Below are positions 1 through 6,491 of a stretch of DNA of 20,874 nt, one piece after another. The stretch is taken from the NCBI GenBank assembly GCA_964443385.1, contig CAYUCO010000008.1, positions 1 through 20,874 of the forward strand. Direction: 5' to 3'. The notes below the pieces were generated by a model. It was not told the DNA's origin, did not search any database, and worked only from the letters and a program-made list of their open reading frames with translations. Position 1 is the first letter of the stretch; each line of letters opens with the position of its first letter. A program made the position numbers and the translations under genes. This DNA is from VFHP01 sp964443385 (lineage in GTDB: Bacteria; Chloroflexota; Dehalococcoidia; Lucifugimonadales; UBA2985).

Positions 1-663
1 CATTGTGGCGGTTGTTCTGTAACCTAAACTATGGGCCTCTCTATGAACCTCTTCCCATTCACTTACTCGTCCTTTCGGCCATAACCGACTTAACTTTCTC
101 TTTACGCTGTCAGCTAGGATCTCCGATCCTCCTCCAGGTAGAGTTTCTTGTCCAGATTCCTTCAAATGCCGTAGAACTTCTCTAACAGGCATTTCGGAAA
201 CTTGAGATATTTTTTGTATCTCAGGAGCCGAAAAATAATGGGGCAGGACATTTGGATATCTTTTCCTTGTTTCACTGACCAAGGATTTGTAGTATTCGAG
301 TGGCAGTTTAGGGTTTAGTCCGCCTTGCATTAAGACGGTTGTTACTCCCTTAGATGCAGCCTGTCCAACCATTTCCATCACTTGTTCTACGTTATAGGTA
401 TATGCGTCTGAATCTTTTTCTGTGCGGTAAAAGGCACAGAATGTGCAGTACGCGTCACAGACATTTGTATAATTTAGGTTGGTATCTATTACGAAAGTAA
501 CGTGTCTTTCAGGGTTATGTCGAAACCTGACTTGTTGGGCCAGATTGCCTAGCTCCATTAAGGGAGCGTCTTTCAACAGAAACAGACCTTCTTCCTTAGA
601 TATTCTTTCTCCGGCCACCACTTTTGATGAGATATCTTTAAGATTCGGTTTAGTTGTAGTCAT
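1..663 (-). CDS. mqnC: Cyclic dehypoxanthinyl futalosine synthase MqnC (partial, C-terminus off the left edge)
   Basis: Radical-SAM enzyme of the futalosine menaquinone pathway; it cyclises dehypoxanthine futalosine. Reading leftward from the ATG at 663, an open frame of 221 codons runs to the window edge without a stop. It contains the [4Fe-4S]/SAM motif CDAYCTFC (C69, C73, C76), the family motif QGGLNP (about 113-118) and LPGGGSEIL. These match MqnC rather than its paralogue MqnE, which lies two genes upstream. The ATG overlaps the mqnA stop codon by 4 bp (660-663), and a strong Shine-Dalgarno (GGAGGAGA, 668-675) sits inside the end of mqnA, so translation is probably coupled. Last visible gene of the mqnE-mqnA-mqnC operon. 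The family is usually about 370 residues, so roughly 150 residues are missing beyond the edge. Confidence 0.9.
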   Translation of the reverse strand, partial: MTTTKPNLKDISSKVVAGERISKEEGLFLLKDAPLMELGNLAQQVRFRHNPERHVTFVIDTNLNYTNVCDAYCTFCAFYRTEKDSDAYTYNVEQVMEMVGQAASKGVTTVLMQGGLNPKLPLEYYKSLVSETRKRYPNVLPHYFSAPEIQKISQVSEMPVREVLRHLKESGQETLPGGGSEILADSVKRKLSRLWPKGRVSEWEEVHREAHSLGYRTTATM

Positions 664-1436
664 AATGTCTCCTCCAGATTGCGCAGCCCCTTCCAAGCCT
701 GCTCGAAAACTTCTATTGCTTTTTGATCTTCCTCTGAGAATATATATCTGAAGGCTCTGAGATAATTCTCTATGCCCCCAGGCTCCATGTTCATGGATTC
801 TCTTTTACTTATGATATCACTTAAGTCCCCAGCCATGTTTCGGTTTAAATTACTAATTAATTTGTTGGAGAGTGTGTCTTTCTCGTTTGTGTCTAGAGAT
901 TTTAACACCATCCATCGAGCGAAAACAAATGGTAATTTATGCCACTCAAACCATTCTTCGGATAAATCATATCTATAGTCAAAATCCGGGACACGGTCAT
1001 GAGTTCCAAGGGCTTGATCCCCAATGAGTAAGAAGGCTGAAGATGTTTTATCAGATAGATTAACGTATTTGCGTGGATAGACATCGTGTTTGGTCTCGAG
1101 TATGACTCTTAACAACTGAGATGATGTTGCCGACTCTTGAGTCACACCTATAGTAGACCCAGACAATTCCTTCAGTGGAATTTTGGAATACAGTAGTATG
1201 CTTCTTACCGCCCCTTTTACACTTATACCCATATCTCCTAGCGTTTCGTATTCGTCTATGAGTCCAAAACTTTGAATTAGTGAAAATGGTGCAGCATCAA
1301 GTTCGCGAGTTGTTGCAAGGGGGCCCATAGCACTAGGCACCATAGGGCAGAGGTTTATTCCGTCCAAATTTAATCCGTTGAAAAAAGGCTCGCAGTTCAA
1401 ATATGGGATTTGACCAATGTTAACTGTCGTAGACAT
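660..1436 (-). CDS. mqnA: Chorismate dehydratase MqnA
   Basis: First enzyme of the futalosine pathway: it dehydrates chorismate to 3-[(1-carboxyvinyl)oxy]benzoate, the substrate that MqnE uses. The protein has the periplasmic-binding-protein-like fold of the family but no signal peptide, as expected for the cytoplasmic enzyme. Visible motifs are IPYLNCEPFF at the N-terminus, SATSSQLLRVIL (about 102-113), which matches the conserved SATS substrate-binding segment, and LLIGDQAL (about 136-143). I chose the ATG at 1436 (258 residues) because homologues begin close to the IPYLN strand. An ATG at 1484 in the same frame would add 16 unmatched residues and lengthen the overlap with mqnE. With the start at 1436 the gene overlaps the end of mqnE by 17 bp and the start of mqnC by 4 bp, so the three are one tight operon. 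Confidence 0.9.
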   Translation of the reverse strand: MSTTVNIGQIPYLNCEPFFNGLNLDGINLCPMVPSAMGPLATTRELDAAPFSLIQSFGLIDEYETLGDMGISVKGAVRSILLYSKIPLKELSGSTIGVTQESATSSQLLRVILETKHDVYPRKYVNLSDKTSSAFLLIGDQALGTHDRVPDFDYRYDLSEEWFEWHKLPFVFARWMVLKSLDTNEKDTLSNKLISNLNRNMAGDLSDIISKRESMNMEPGGIENYLRAFRYIFSEEDQKAIEVFEQAWKGLRNLEETL

Positions 1437-2532
1437 GGATTTCGTTGTAAAGTGCGTCTCTTTCAACGGGAATTTTTCCTGCATCGCCGATCAGTCTTAG
1501 CATTCTTGCTCGGGCGAGACCAACGGGACTGGCGGCTTTTGCGGCGTGAGCTATTCTTTCTTCACCTATAGTTCCATCAAGATCGCTTGCTCCAAAATTC
1601 AATGCTATGGAAGCTGTTTCTTCTCCAATCATGACCCAGTAGGCTTTGATATGAGGGAAATTATCCAGCATAAGCCTTGATGTGGCTATTGTTCTTAAGT
1701 CTTCCAGGGCTGAAGCTTGTCTTGGCACTAGGTTCGTGGTTCCGACCTGATACTCCAACGGTATGAATGCGAAGAATCCTGGAGCTTCATCCTCCAACTC
1801 TCTGAGCAGAATCATATGTTGAAGCCGTTCCTCTAATGTTTCTATGTGTCCATATAGAAGAGTAGCGTTCGATTTGATTCCCATGGTATGGGCCATCCGG
1901 TGTATCTCCAACCATCGTTCTGCACTATTTTTGCCTGGAAATAATTGTTTTCTGACCCGGTTTGAGAAAACTTCAGCTCCTCCACCTGGCATTGAAACCA
2001 TACCGGCATCTTTCATTCGTGAGAACACTTCTTCTTCCGACATCCTGAACCTCTTTGAGAAGTAGTCTATCTCAGCTGCAGTCCATGCCTTTATTCTTAT
2101 GTTTGGATATGCTTCGTGAATACCCCGGATAATACCTTCGTATCTTTCAAAAGGCCAGTCGGGGTGATGTCCTCCTACAATATGGACCTCATGCATTTCT
2201 GGATCCAATTTGCCGAGAATTTCTTCCATCCCCATCTCATATGCGTCTTCATCACCCTTCTTTTTGGCAAAGTCACAAAATGTACAGGATAGGACGCATA
2301 TATTAGTGGGGTTTATCTGTCTATTAAATACGAAGTAAACTTTATCCCCCCATAGTCTCCTCTTAGCATAATCTGCCATTTGTCCAAGAGAAACTATATC
2401 GTCGGTTTTAAGACAAATAAGACCGTCTTCGAAACTTATGCGCTCTTCACGTTTCACTTTTTCCCATATTGGGCTTAGTGCATCGTCCTTGAATATTATT
2501 TCTGGTACTTTTACTTCTGTCTGTGTAGCCAT
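1420..2532 (-). CDS. mqnE: Aminodeoxyfutalosine synthase MqnE
   Basis: Radical-SAM enzyme that joins the MqnA product to an adenosyl group from SAM to make 6-amino-6-deoxyfutalosine. At 370 residues it has the normal family length. The Fe-S/SAM motif is CVLSCTFC (C79, C83, C86) inside the typical INPTNIC...CDFAKKKGD context. Further family segments are HIVGGHHPDWPFE and MPGGGAEVFS, and LLYGHIET lies in the barrel. The ATG at 2532 has a GGAGA ribosome site (2537-2541). It is the first gene of the mqnE-mqnA-mqnC run and has its own promoter and a striking palindrome directly upstream. No mqnB or mqnD is visible here, so the hydrolase and the final step must be encoded elsewhere. Confidence 0.93.
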   Translation of the reverse strand: MATQTEVKVPEIIFKDDALSPIWEKVKREERISFEDGLICLKTDDIVSLGQMADYAKRRLWGDKVYFVFNRQINPTNICVLSCTFCDFAKKKGDEDAYEMGMEEILGKLDPEMHEVHIVGGHHPDWPFERYEGIIRGIHEAYPNIRIKAWTAAEIDYFSKRFRMSEEEVFSRMKDAGMVSMPGGGAEVFSNRVRKQLFPGKNSAERWLEIHRMAHTMGIKSNATLLYGHIETLEERLQHMILLRELEDEAPGFFAFIPLEYQVGTTNLVPRQASALEDLRTIATSRLMLDNFPHIKAYWVMIGEETASIALNFGASDLDGTIGEERIAHAAKAASPVGLARARMLRLIGDAGKIPVERDALYNEIHVYDS

Positions 2533-2557
2533 GTCGTCTCCAATTGTATCTTCTAAC

Positions 2558-2593
2558 TATATTATTAGACCGACTAGTCGGTTTAATAATATA
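2558..2593. promoter_or_regulatory. 36-bp near-perfect palindrome, candidate TetR-family operator of mqnE
   Basis: The perfect 14-bp core ACCGACTAGTCGGT (2569-2582) is flanked by AT-rich arms. Together they form an inverted repeat from 2558 to 2593 with only one mismatched pair (2568 against 2583). The core resembles operators of TetR-family repressors. It starts at the -10 box of the mqnE promoter and covers the expected transcription start, 26 bp before the mqnE ATG, so a bound protein should block transcription. The regulator itself is not in the window. The symmetry is seen in the sequence; the family assignment is inferred. Confidence 0.6.
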
Positions 2594-2614
2594 AATGTAG
2601 TATCCAGTAGTCAA
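2586..2614 (-). promoter_or_regulatory. Sigma-70-type promoter of mqnEAC
   Basis: On the minus strand, -35 TTGACT (2609-2614) and -10 TATTAT (2586-2591) are separated by 17 bp. The expected start near 2579 gives a leader of about 47 nt. The -10 overlaps one arm of the palindrome at 2558-2593. Spacer and flanks are almost identical to the promoter at 3693-3721. Confidence 0.65.
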
Positions 2615-2671
2615 TAGACAGGGTCAATTGAACCTAGATATATCATTGTAAAGGAGTATGAAAAATATTAA

Positions 2672-3649
2672 CTAGGAACGAGTACCCATGGCATCCGGTA
2701 ATTCATTCACCATAGCACGAATATGTTCTATTGTTGTGCCGCAGCAACCACCTATGATCTGGATGCCTCTCTCAACCCAATCGTGACAATGAGCAGCGAA
2801 AGCAGACGGTTCTATTGGTGTACTAACTCCCTTTCTTACTTGGGAGGAAGTTTCTGGGTATACCATAACGGGTCCGTTCCATTGTTCGAATAGAGCTGTG
2901 ATTCCAGGGTCTGTTGCCTCTATGGTGCTATGCATGACACCCATAACCTGTGGGTTGAACGACATCATAGCTTCTACCAGTGAGGCATAGGATTTGTTTT
3001 TTTGCTCAGCGTGTCCAGGAGACAGTCTACTGGCTGGTTCCTCCATATGTTGGTTCCATGCACTGACCTTTCCGTCTGCCAGTAGTGAGCAGCTAGTTCC
3101 TATCCACACTGGCAGACCCGTTTCTACTGCAGCGGTTATTGCACGACTGGAACGATCTATGTCTCTCATCATCTCCATTAGGATAAAATCCACACCAGCG
3201 GCTGCCAATGTTTGTGCTTGTTCACGATAGTTTTCCAATTCCTCTTCTGGTGTTGGAATAAATCTGGGATCTGGACTTACGGTGCCGGGAATCCAAGCAA
3301 CCATGTTCGACATTGAACCAGCTACTGCAATTGGTCGATTTGGGGAAACATTATTCACAGCTTCACGAGCCAACTCGACTGCTCTTGTAGTAATGCTAAC
3401 CGTTTCGTCAGCTAGTCCTGCGCCCGCCAAAACGTGACGGTTGGTTGTAAAAGTGTTGGTCGTGACGACATCTGCACCGGCAAGAATATACTCTTCGTGG
3501 ACTCGACGGACCACTTCAGGGTGAGTCTTGTTTGCAACTGCACACCAGGCTGCTGAATCCATCACTCCTCCGAATCTAGCGATCTCACTGCCGGTAGCTC
3601 CATCCATAACAATGATCTCTTTTTTGCTTAGCTTATCGTCGAGAATCAT
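2672..3649 (-). CDS. Homocysteine S-methyltransferase family protein
   Basis: Zinc-dependent methyltransferase of the BHMT/MmuM/MetH N-terminal fold, expected to methylate homocysteine to methionine from a donor the sequence does not reveal (S-methylmethionine, betaine or other). At 325 residues it is a single-domain member with no cobalamin module. Visible features are MDGATGSEI near the N-terminus, TTNTFTTN (63-70) and the C-terminal zinc motif GGCCG (300-304; C302, C303). The third zinc ligand, normally Cys in a G-V-N-C segment, appears to be His240 (segment MGVMHS), which is unusual. The ATG at 3649 follows an AGGAGG site 8 nt upstream. The gene lies upstream of mqnE on the same strand with a 139-bp gap that holds the mqnE promoter. 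Methionine made here could feed SAM to the radical-SAM Mqn enzymes; that link is inference. Confidence 0.85.
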   Translation of the reverse strand: MILDDKLSKKEIIVMDGATGSEIARFGGVMDSAAWCAVANKTHPEVVRRVHEEYILAGADVVTTNTFTTNRHVLAGAGLADETVSITTRAVELAREAVNNVSPNRPIAVAGSMSNMVAWIPGTVSPDPRFIPTPEEELENYREQAQTLAAAGVDFILMEMMRDIDRSSRAITAAVETGLPVWIGTSCSLLADGKVSAWNQHMEEPASRLSPGHAEQKNKSYASLVEAMMSFNPQVMGVMHSTIEATDPGITALFEQWNGPVMVYPETSSQVRKGVSTPIEPSAFAAHCHDWVERGIQIIGGCCGTTIEHIRAMVNELPDAMGTRS

Positions 3650-3692
3650 ATTGAGTTCCTCCTAATATTAGCCAGAACACTGAGTTTGGGTA

Positions 3693-3721
3693 ATGATATA
3701 AATGTCGTATCTGGTAGTCAA
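3693..3721 (-). promoter_or_regulatory. Promoter of the homocysteine methyltransferase gene, twin of the mqnE promoter
   Basis: Minus-strand -35 TTGACT (3716-3721) and -10 TATCAT (3693-3698) with a 17-bp spacer. The leader is about 37 nt, too short for a SAM riboswitch. Over 36 bp it matches the mqnE promoter at 32 positions, including the spacer. The -35 sits in a small inverted repeat, TAGTC-TATT-GACTA. The palindrome of the mqnE copy is absent here. Confidence 0.65.
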
Positions 3722-3771
3722 TAGACTAGGTTATTTTAGATCTTAATGTAGTATCATAGTGAGGAATGAAA

Positions 3772-4071
3772 ATGGATCATGCTGAAGTCAACATACAAGC
3801 CGAACATGGATTTCGTGCTACAGAAGTTATCGCTGATCTTCGTAACGTAGCAGAAGTTCTGTTTAACCCACTTAAATTAGTTGGATTTTGGGACAGCCAG
3901 GCTGATGGAATGCACCTTTGTCCCCAGGAAGAATTAGGGAAGGAATGTCCTCATAAATTGCCTCCGGAGGACCCTGGCTTCATAGACTATTCGGTAACCG
4001 CCGATGAATACATGAGGGCGGTTTTGGAGGTAGATTTTCCACATGCTGGCTTGTTTATTTATCTGAAATAG
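3772..4071 (+). CDS. Small hypothetical protein with a HxC-x8-CxH motif
   Basis: I do not recognise this 99-residue, acidic, soluble protein; it has no signal peptide or membrane segment. Its middle contains H48-x-C50 and C59-x-H61 separated by eight residues (HLCPQEELGKECPH), an arrangement that could bind a metal ion. The start at 3772 is preferred because GAGGA (3761-3765) is then 6 nt upstream; a second ATG at 3766 would leave almost no spacing. The gene is divergent from the homocysteine methyltransferase gene and is followed 42 bp later, on the same strand, by the thioredoxin-like gene, so the two may share a transcript. The gene is supported by a ribosome site, an even open frame and its fit between neighbours; function is unknown. 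Confidence 0.65.
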   Translation: MDHAEVNIQAEHGFRATEVIADLRNVAEVLFNPLKLVGFWDSQADGMHLCPQEELGKECPHKLPPEDPGFIDYSVTADEYMRAVLEVDFPHAGLFIYLK

Positions 4072-4113
4072 CAGAGGGTTTATAGTCAGTTATATTTAAG
4101 ATTTGGGATCCTA

Positions 4114-4644
4114 ATGAAGAAAAATCGAGCATTACCCGTTAATTTAATCATACTTGTCATATTGGTGCTATCTACGGTGTCATTGTTTAATTTAATAAAA
4201 CCATCATCCTTAATGGCTAAAGATTTTGACGTAGTGTTATATCAGGGAAGGGAACACCTAGGTAATGACCCTGTGAGCTTAAAAGATTTGCGAGGTCAGC
4301 CTGTCGTTCTGAATTTTTGGGCTGGTTTATGTTCCACCTGTCGGGCTGAGATGCCTGGATACGATCGGTTTTATAAACGTAATGTGGATAAATTAATTTT
4401 TGTTGGAGTGGATGTTGGGCCATATATAGGACTGGGCTCAACCCAAGACGGCAGGAATCTGCTATCTGAATCAGGTGTTAGTTACCCGGCTGGTTTCACT
4501 GAAGACGGTGACGTTGTCTTGGATTATCAAATACTCTACATACCTACTACCCTTTTCATATCACCAAAAGGAGAAATCGTAAGGCGTTTTGAAGGAGGTG
4601 TTGGAGAGGAAGCTTTGGAACGTTATTTGGAGGAAATATTTTAG
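4114..4644 (+). CDS. Membrane-anchored TlpA/ResA-like thioredoxin-fold protein
   Basis: Extracytoplasmic thiol-disulfide oxidoreductase of the AhpC/TSA-redoxin (TlpA/ResA/DsbE-like) group, 176 residues. Residues about 9-28 form a single hydrophobic N-terminal anchor or uncleaved signal. The catalytic motif is CSTC (C73-C76) within WAGLCSTCRAEMP, and the cis-proline loop is YIPTT (P144). The usual 'VVLNFWA' strand precedes the active site, and 'FISPKGEIVRRFEG' is typical of the C-terminal half. Relatives reduce apocytochrome c cysteines or deliver electrons during copper-site assembly in cytochrome oxidase. No cytochrome-maturation gene is adjacent, so the partner cannot be assigned. The ATG at 4114 has no strong ribosome site (only GGGA upstream). 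The gene may be co-transcribed with the small protein before it. Confidence 0.85.
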   Translation: MKKNRALPVNLIILVILVLSTVSLFNLIKPSSLMAKDFDVVLYQGREHLGNDPVSLKDLRGQPVVLNFWAGLCSTCRAEMPGYDRFYKRNVDKLIFVGVDVGPYIGLGSTQDGRNLLSESGVSYPAGFTEDGDVVLDYQILYIPTTLFISPKGEIVRRFEGGVGEEALERYLEEIF

Positions 4645-4752
4645 TTAAATCATAAATTGCATTCAAATTTGTTGGGACTTTTGTAGTATTTGGTGACATG
4701 ATTAGGTAATATTTTACTGCAAGTTAATGTATAAATATTCTGGGTTGTATTT

Positions 4753-5262
4753 ATGAATCAAAAAAATAACAGTGAGATTAAATTGATAGTTGCTATTGGG
4801 GCAGATCACGCTGGATATCCCTTAAAGGAAAGTCTCCAAGAATGGCTTAGCGGACAAGATGTAGACATTATAGATGTAGGAGCGCATTCTATGGACCCAC
4901 TGGATGATTACCCAGACTTTGCTGCAAAAGTGGCTGTTGCGGTAGCTAATAACGATGCTCAACGCGGTATTGTCTTTTGTGGTAGTGGTGTTGGTGCTAG
5001 TATAGCCGCCAACAAAATTCCAGGAGTTCGGGCTAGTATATGTCATGATTTATATTCAGCGGCTCAGGGTGTAGAACACGATGATTTAAACGTTCTTTGT
5101 CTTGGGGCTAGAATTGTAGATGCCGAGTTCGCTAAGGGGCTTATTCAAGCTTTTTTATCTGCTGAATTCACTGCAGAAGAACGGCATTCCAGGAGAGTGG
5201 GTAAGATTATAGAACTAGAAAGAAATGGCCCGCAAATTGTTAATAAACCACAAGGAGGATAA
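4753..5262 (+). CDS. rpiB: Ribose-5-phosphate isomerase B
   Basis: Interconverts ribose-5-phosphate and ribulose-5-phosphate in the non-oxidative pentose-phosphate pathway; cytoplasmic. At 169 residues it is slightly longer than the usual 145-160 because of a short tail. Landmarks are the phosphate-binding GADHAG (D18, H19), the catalytic cysteine in IVFCGSGVG (C76), the ANKIPGVRAS segment with H98 just after it (CHDLYSA), and NVLCLGARIV. The gene ends 2 bp before the transaldolase start, and the ribosome site of that gene lies inside the rpiB end, so the two are coupled. A 108-bp gap without obvious terminator or strong promoter separates it from the thioredoxin-like gene. RpiB and the related sugar isomerases LacA/LacB look alike, but the transaldolase and 6-phosphogluconate dehydrogenase neighbours favour the pentose-phosphate role. 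Confidence 0.93.
   Translation: MNQKNNSEIKLIVAIGADHAGYPLKESLQEWLSGQDVDIIDVGAHSMDPLDDYPDFAAKVAVAVANNDAQRGIVFCGSGVGASIAANKIPGVRASICHDLYSAAQGVEHDDLNVLCLGARIVDAEFAKGLIQAFLSAEFTAEERHSRRVGKIIELERNGPQIVNKPQGG
5252..5258 (+). promoter_or_regulatory. Strong ribosome binding site for transaldolase within the rpiB end
   Basis: AAGGAGG lies in the last codons of rpiB and ends 6 nt before the transaldolase ATG at 5265. It fixes that start and implies translational coupling of the pair. Confidence 0.75.
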
Positions 5263-5264
5263 CC

Positions 5265-6383
5265 ATGGCATCACTCGAGGAAGTTAGAAATCTGGGTCAA
5301 TCAGTGTGGTATGACAATATAAGCAGGGAGCTTTTACTGTCAGGAGAAATTGAACGTTTAATCAATGTGGGAGTAACGGGTTTAACTTCAAACCCTTCTA
5401 TATTTGATAAGGCTATATCTGAAAGTTCTGAGTACGATGAAGATCTTAAGGTTTTAATGCAAAATGGCGGTGAGAATAAATCTATATATGAATCGTTGGC
5501 CATGGAAGACATACGCTCTGCAGCTGATTTATTACATAGTGCCTATGTTTCTAGTAACTGTAAAGACGGCTACGCTTGTTTAGAGGTTAGTCCATTATTG
5601 GCATACGATACTGATGGAACAATTGCTGAGGCGCAACGACTGTTCAAAGAACTAGGGAAGTCAAACGTTATGATAAAAGTGCCAGCAACGCCAGAGGGCA
5701 TACCAGCGATACGAAGTCTCATAGGGCAAGGCATCAACGTTAATGTTACCTTGATATTTTCTTTGGAAGCTCATAGAAATGTCATGGAATCGTACGTAGC
5801 AGGATTGGAAGACCTAGATAGGAACGGTGGTGATGTTAGCAAGGTGGCTTCGGTAGCCTCCTTTTTTGTAAGTCGATTGGATACTTCGATTGATACGGTG
5901 CTGGGAGAAATGTCTGAAGATTGTAAAACTGACACGGATATCTTGTTGGGGAGGGCTGCGATAGCGAATGCTAAACTGGCCTATGAATCATTCTGCTCGA
6001 TTTTTGGGAGTGAGAGATTTGAGAGATTGCGAAACAAAGGGGCGTTAGTTCAAAGACCTCTTTGGGCAAGTACTAGTACCAAGAATCCGGCATACAGAGA
6101 TGTACTTTATATTGAACAATTAATAGGTTTTGATACAGTGAATACTATACCTCCAGCCACACTTGATGCTTTTATTGATCATGGTATAGCGAACGATACT
6201 ATATTGAGTGATATAGAGGATGCTAGGGATGTTATGGGTTTTCTCAAGGATTCTGGGATAGATGTGGATGAGGTAACTTCTAAATTGTTAAAAGATGGAG
6301 TGGACGCATTTTCCAAGTCATTTGAACAGATAATCTCGAACTTGGAAGCAAAAAGATCAGTGCTGATTCCTTTGGTTCAATAA
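5265..6383 (+). CDS. tal: Transaldolase (long, mycobacterial/actinobacterial-type)
   Basis: Transfers a dihydroxyacetone unit between sugar phosphates in the non-oxidative pentose-phosphate pathway. The 372-residue length and the sequence GVTGLTSNPSIFDKAI near residue 36 match the long Tal class found in mycobacteria, cyanobacteria and Chloroflexota. The Schiff-base lysine is K138 in VMIKVPATPEGIPAI, followed by GINVNVTLIFSLE (156-168) and the ASFFVSRLDTSID strand. RPLWASTSTKNP and the DTVNTIPPATLDAF segment are also family hallmarks. It starts 2 bp after rpiB. In related bacteria tal neighbours zwf, gnd and pgi; here rpiB precedes it and gnd follows after about 108 bp. Confidence 0.93.
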   Translation: MASLEEVRNLGQSVWYDNISRELLLSGEIERLINVGVTGLTSNPSIFDKAISESSEYDEDLKVLMQNGGENKSIYESLAMEDIRSAADLLHSAYVSSNCKDGYACLEVSPLLAYDTDGTIAEAQRLFKELGKSNVMIKVPATPEGIPAIRSLIGQGINVNVTLIFSLEAHRNVMESYVAGLEDLDRNGGDVSKVASVASFFVSRLDTSIDTVLGEMSEDCKTDTDILLGRAAIANAKLAYESFCSIFGSERFERLRNKGALVQRPLWASTSTKNPAYRDVLYIEQLIGFDTVNTIPPATLDAFIDHGIANDTILSDIEDARDVMGFLKDSGIDVDEVTSKLLKDGVDAFSKSFEQIISNLEAKRSVLIPLVQ

Positions 6384-6410
6384 AGTATAGTTTGTCGATT
6401 TTGCTTCTAG

Positions 6411-6423
6411 TCGAACAGTTCGA
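6411..6423. repeat. Small inverted repeat upstream of gnd
   Basis: TCGAAC-A-GTTCGA, a perfect 6-bp inverted repeat with a 1-nt centre, lies in the 108-bp gap between tal and gnd. It could be an operator or chance. No matching copy was noticed elsewhere in the window. Confidence 0.3.
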
Positions 6424-6491
6424 TTTATAGACTGCATTGAAATCTTCGGAGGGGTTGTTTTCCCTATGTTTTTCCAGTGAAAGGTGATGTT

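Noticed and set aside
3..751. Open frames on the plus strand opposite mqnC and mqnA
   Set aside because: They lie antisense to well-supported enzymes and their translations show no domain or ribosome site.
3650..3692. A SAM riboswitch upstream of the homocysteine methyltransferase gene
   Set aside because: The leader from the predicted start of transcription is only about 37 nt, and no SAM-riboswitch core is visible.
6411..6423. Reading the tal-gnd inverted repeat as a LexA/SOS box
   Set aside because: LexA sites of the CGAAC-N4-GTTCG type need a 4-nt centre; here the arms are 1 nt apart and the neighbours are not repair genes.
6466..6480. Four-codon open frame (MFFQ) before gnd, considered as a leader peptide
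   Set aside because: The nearest GGAGG is about 13 nt away, there is no attenuator hairpin and no codon bias linked to the pathway.
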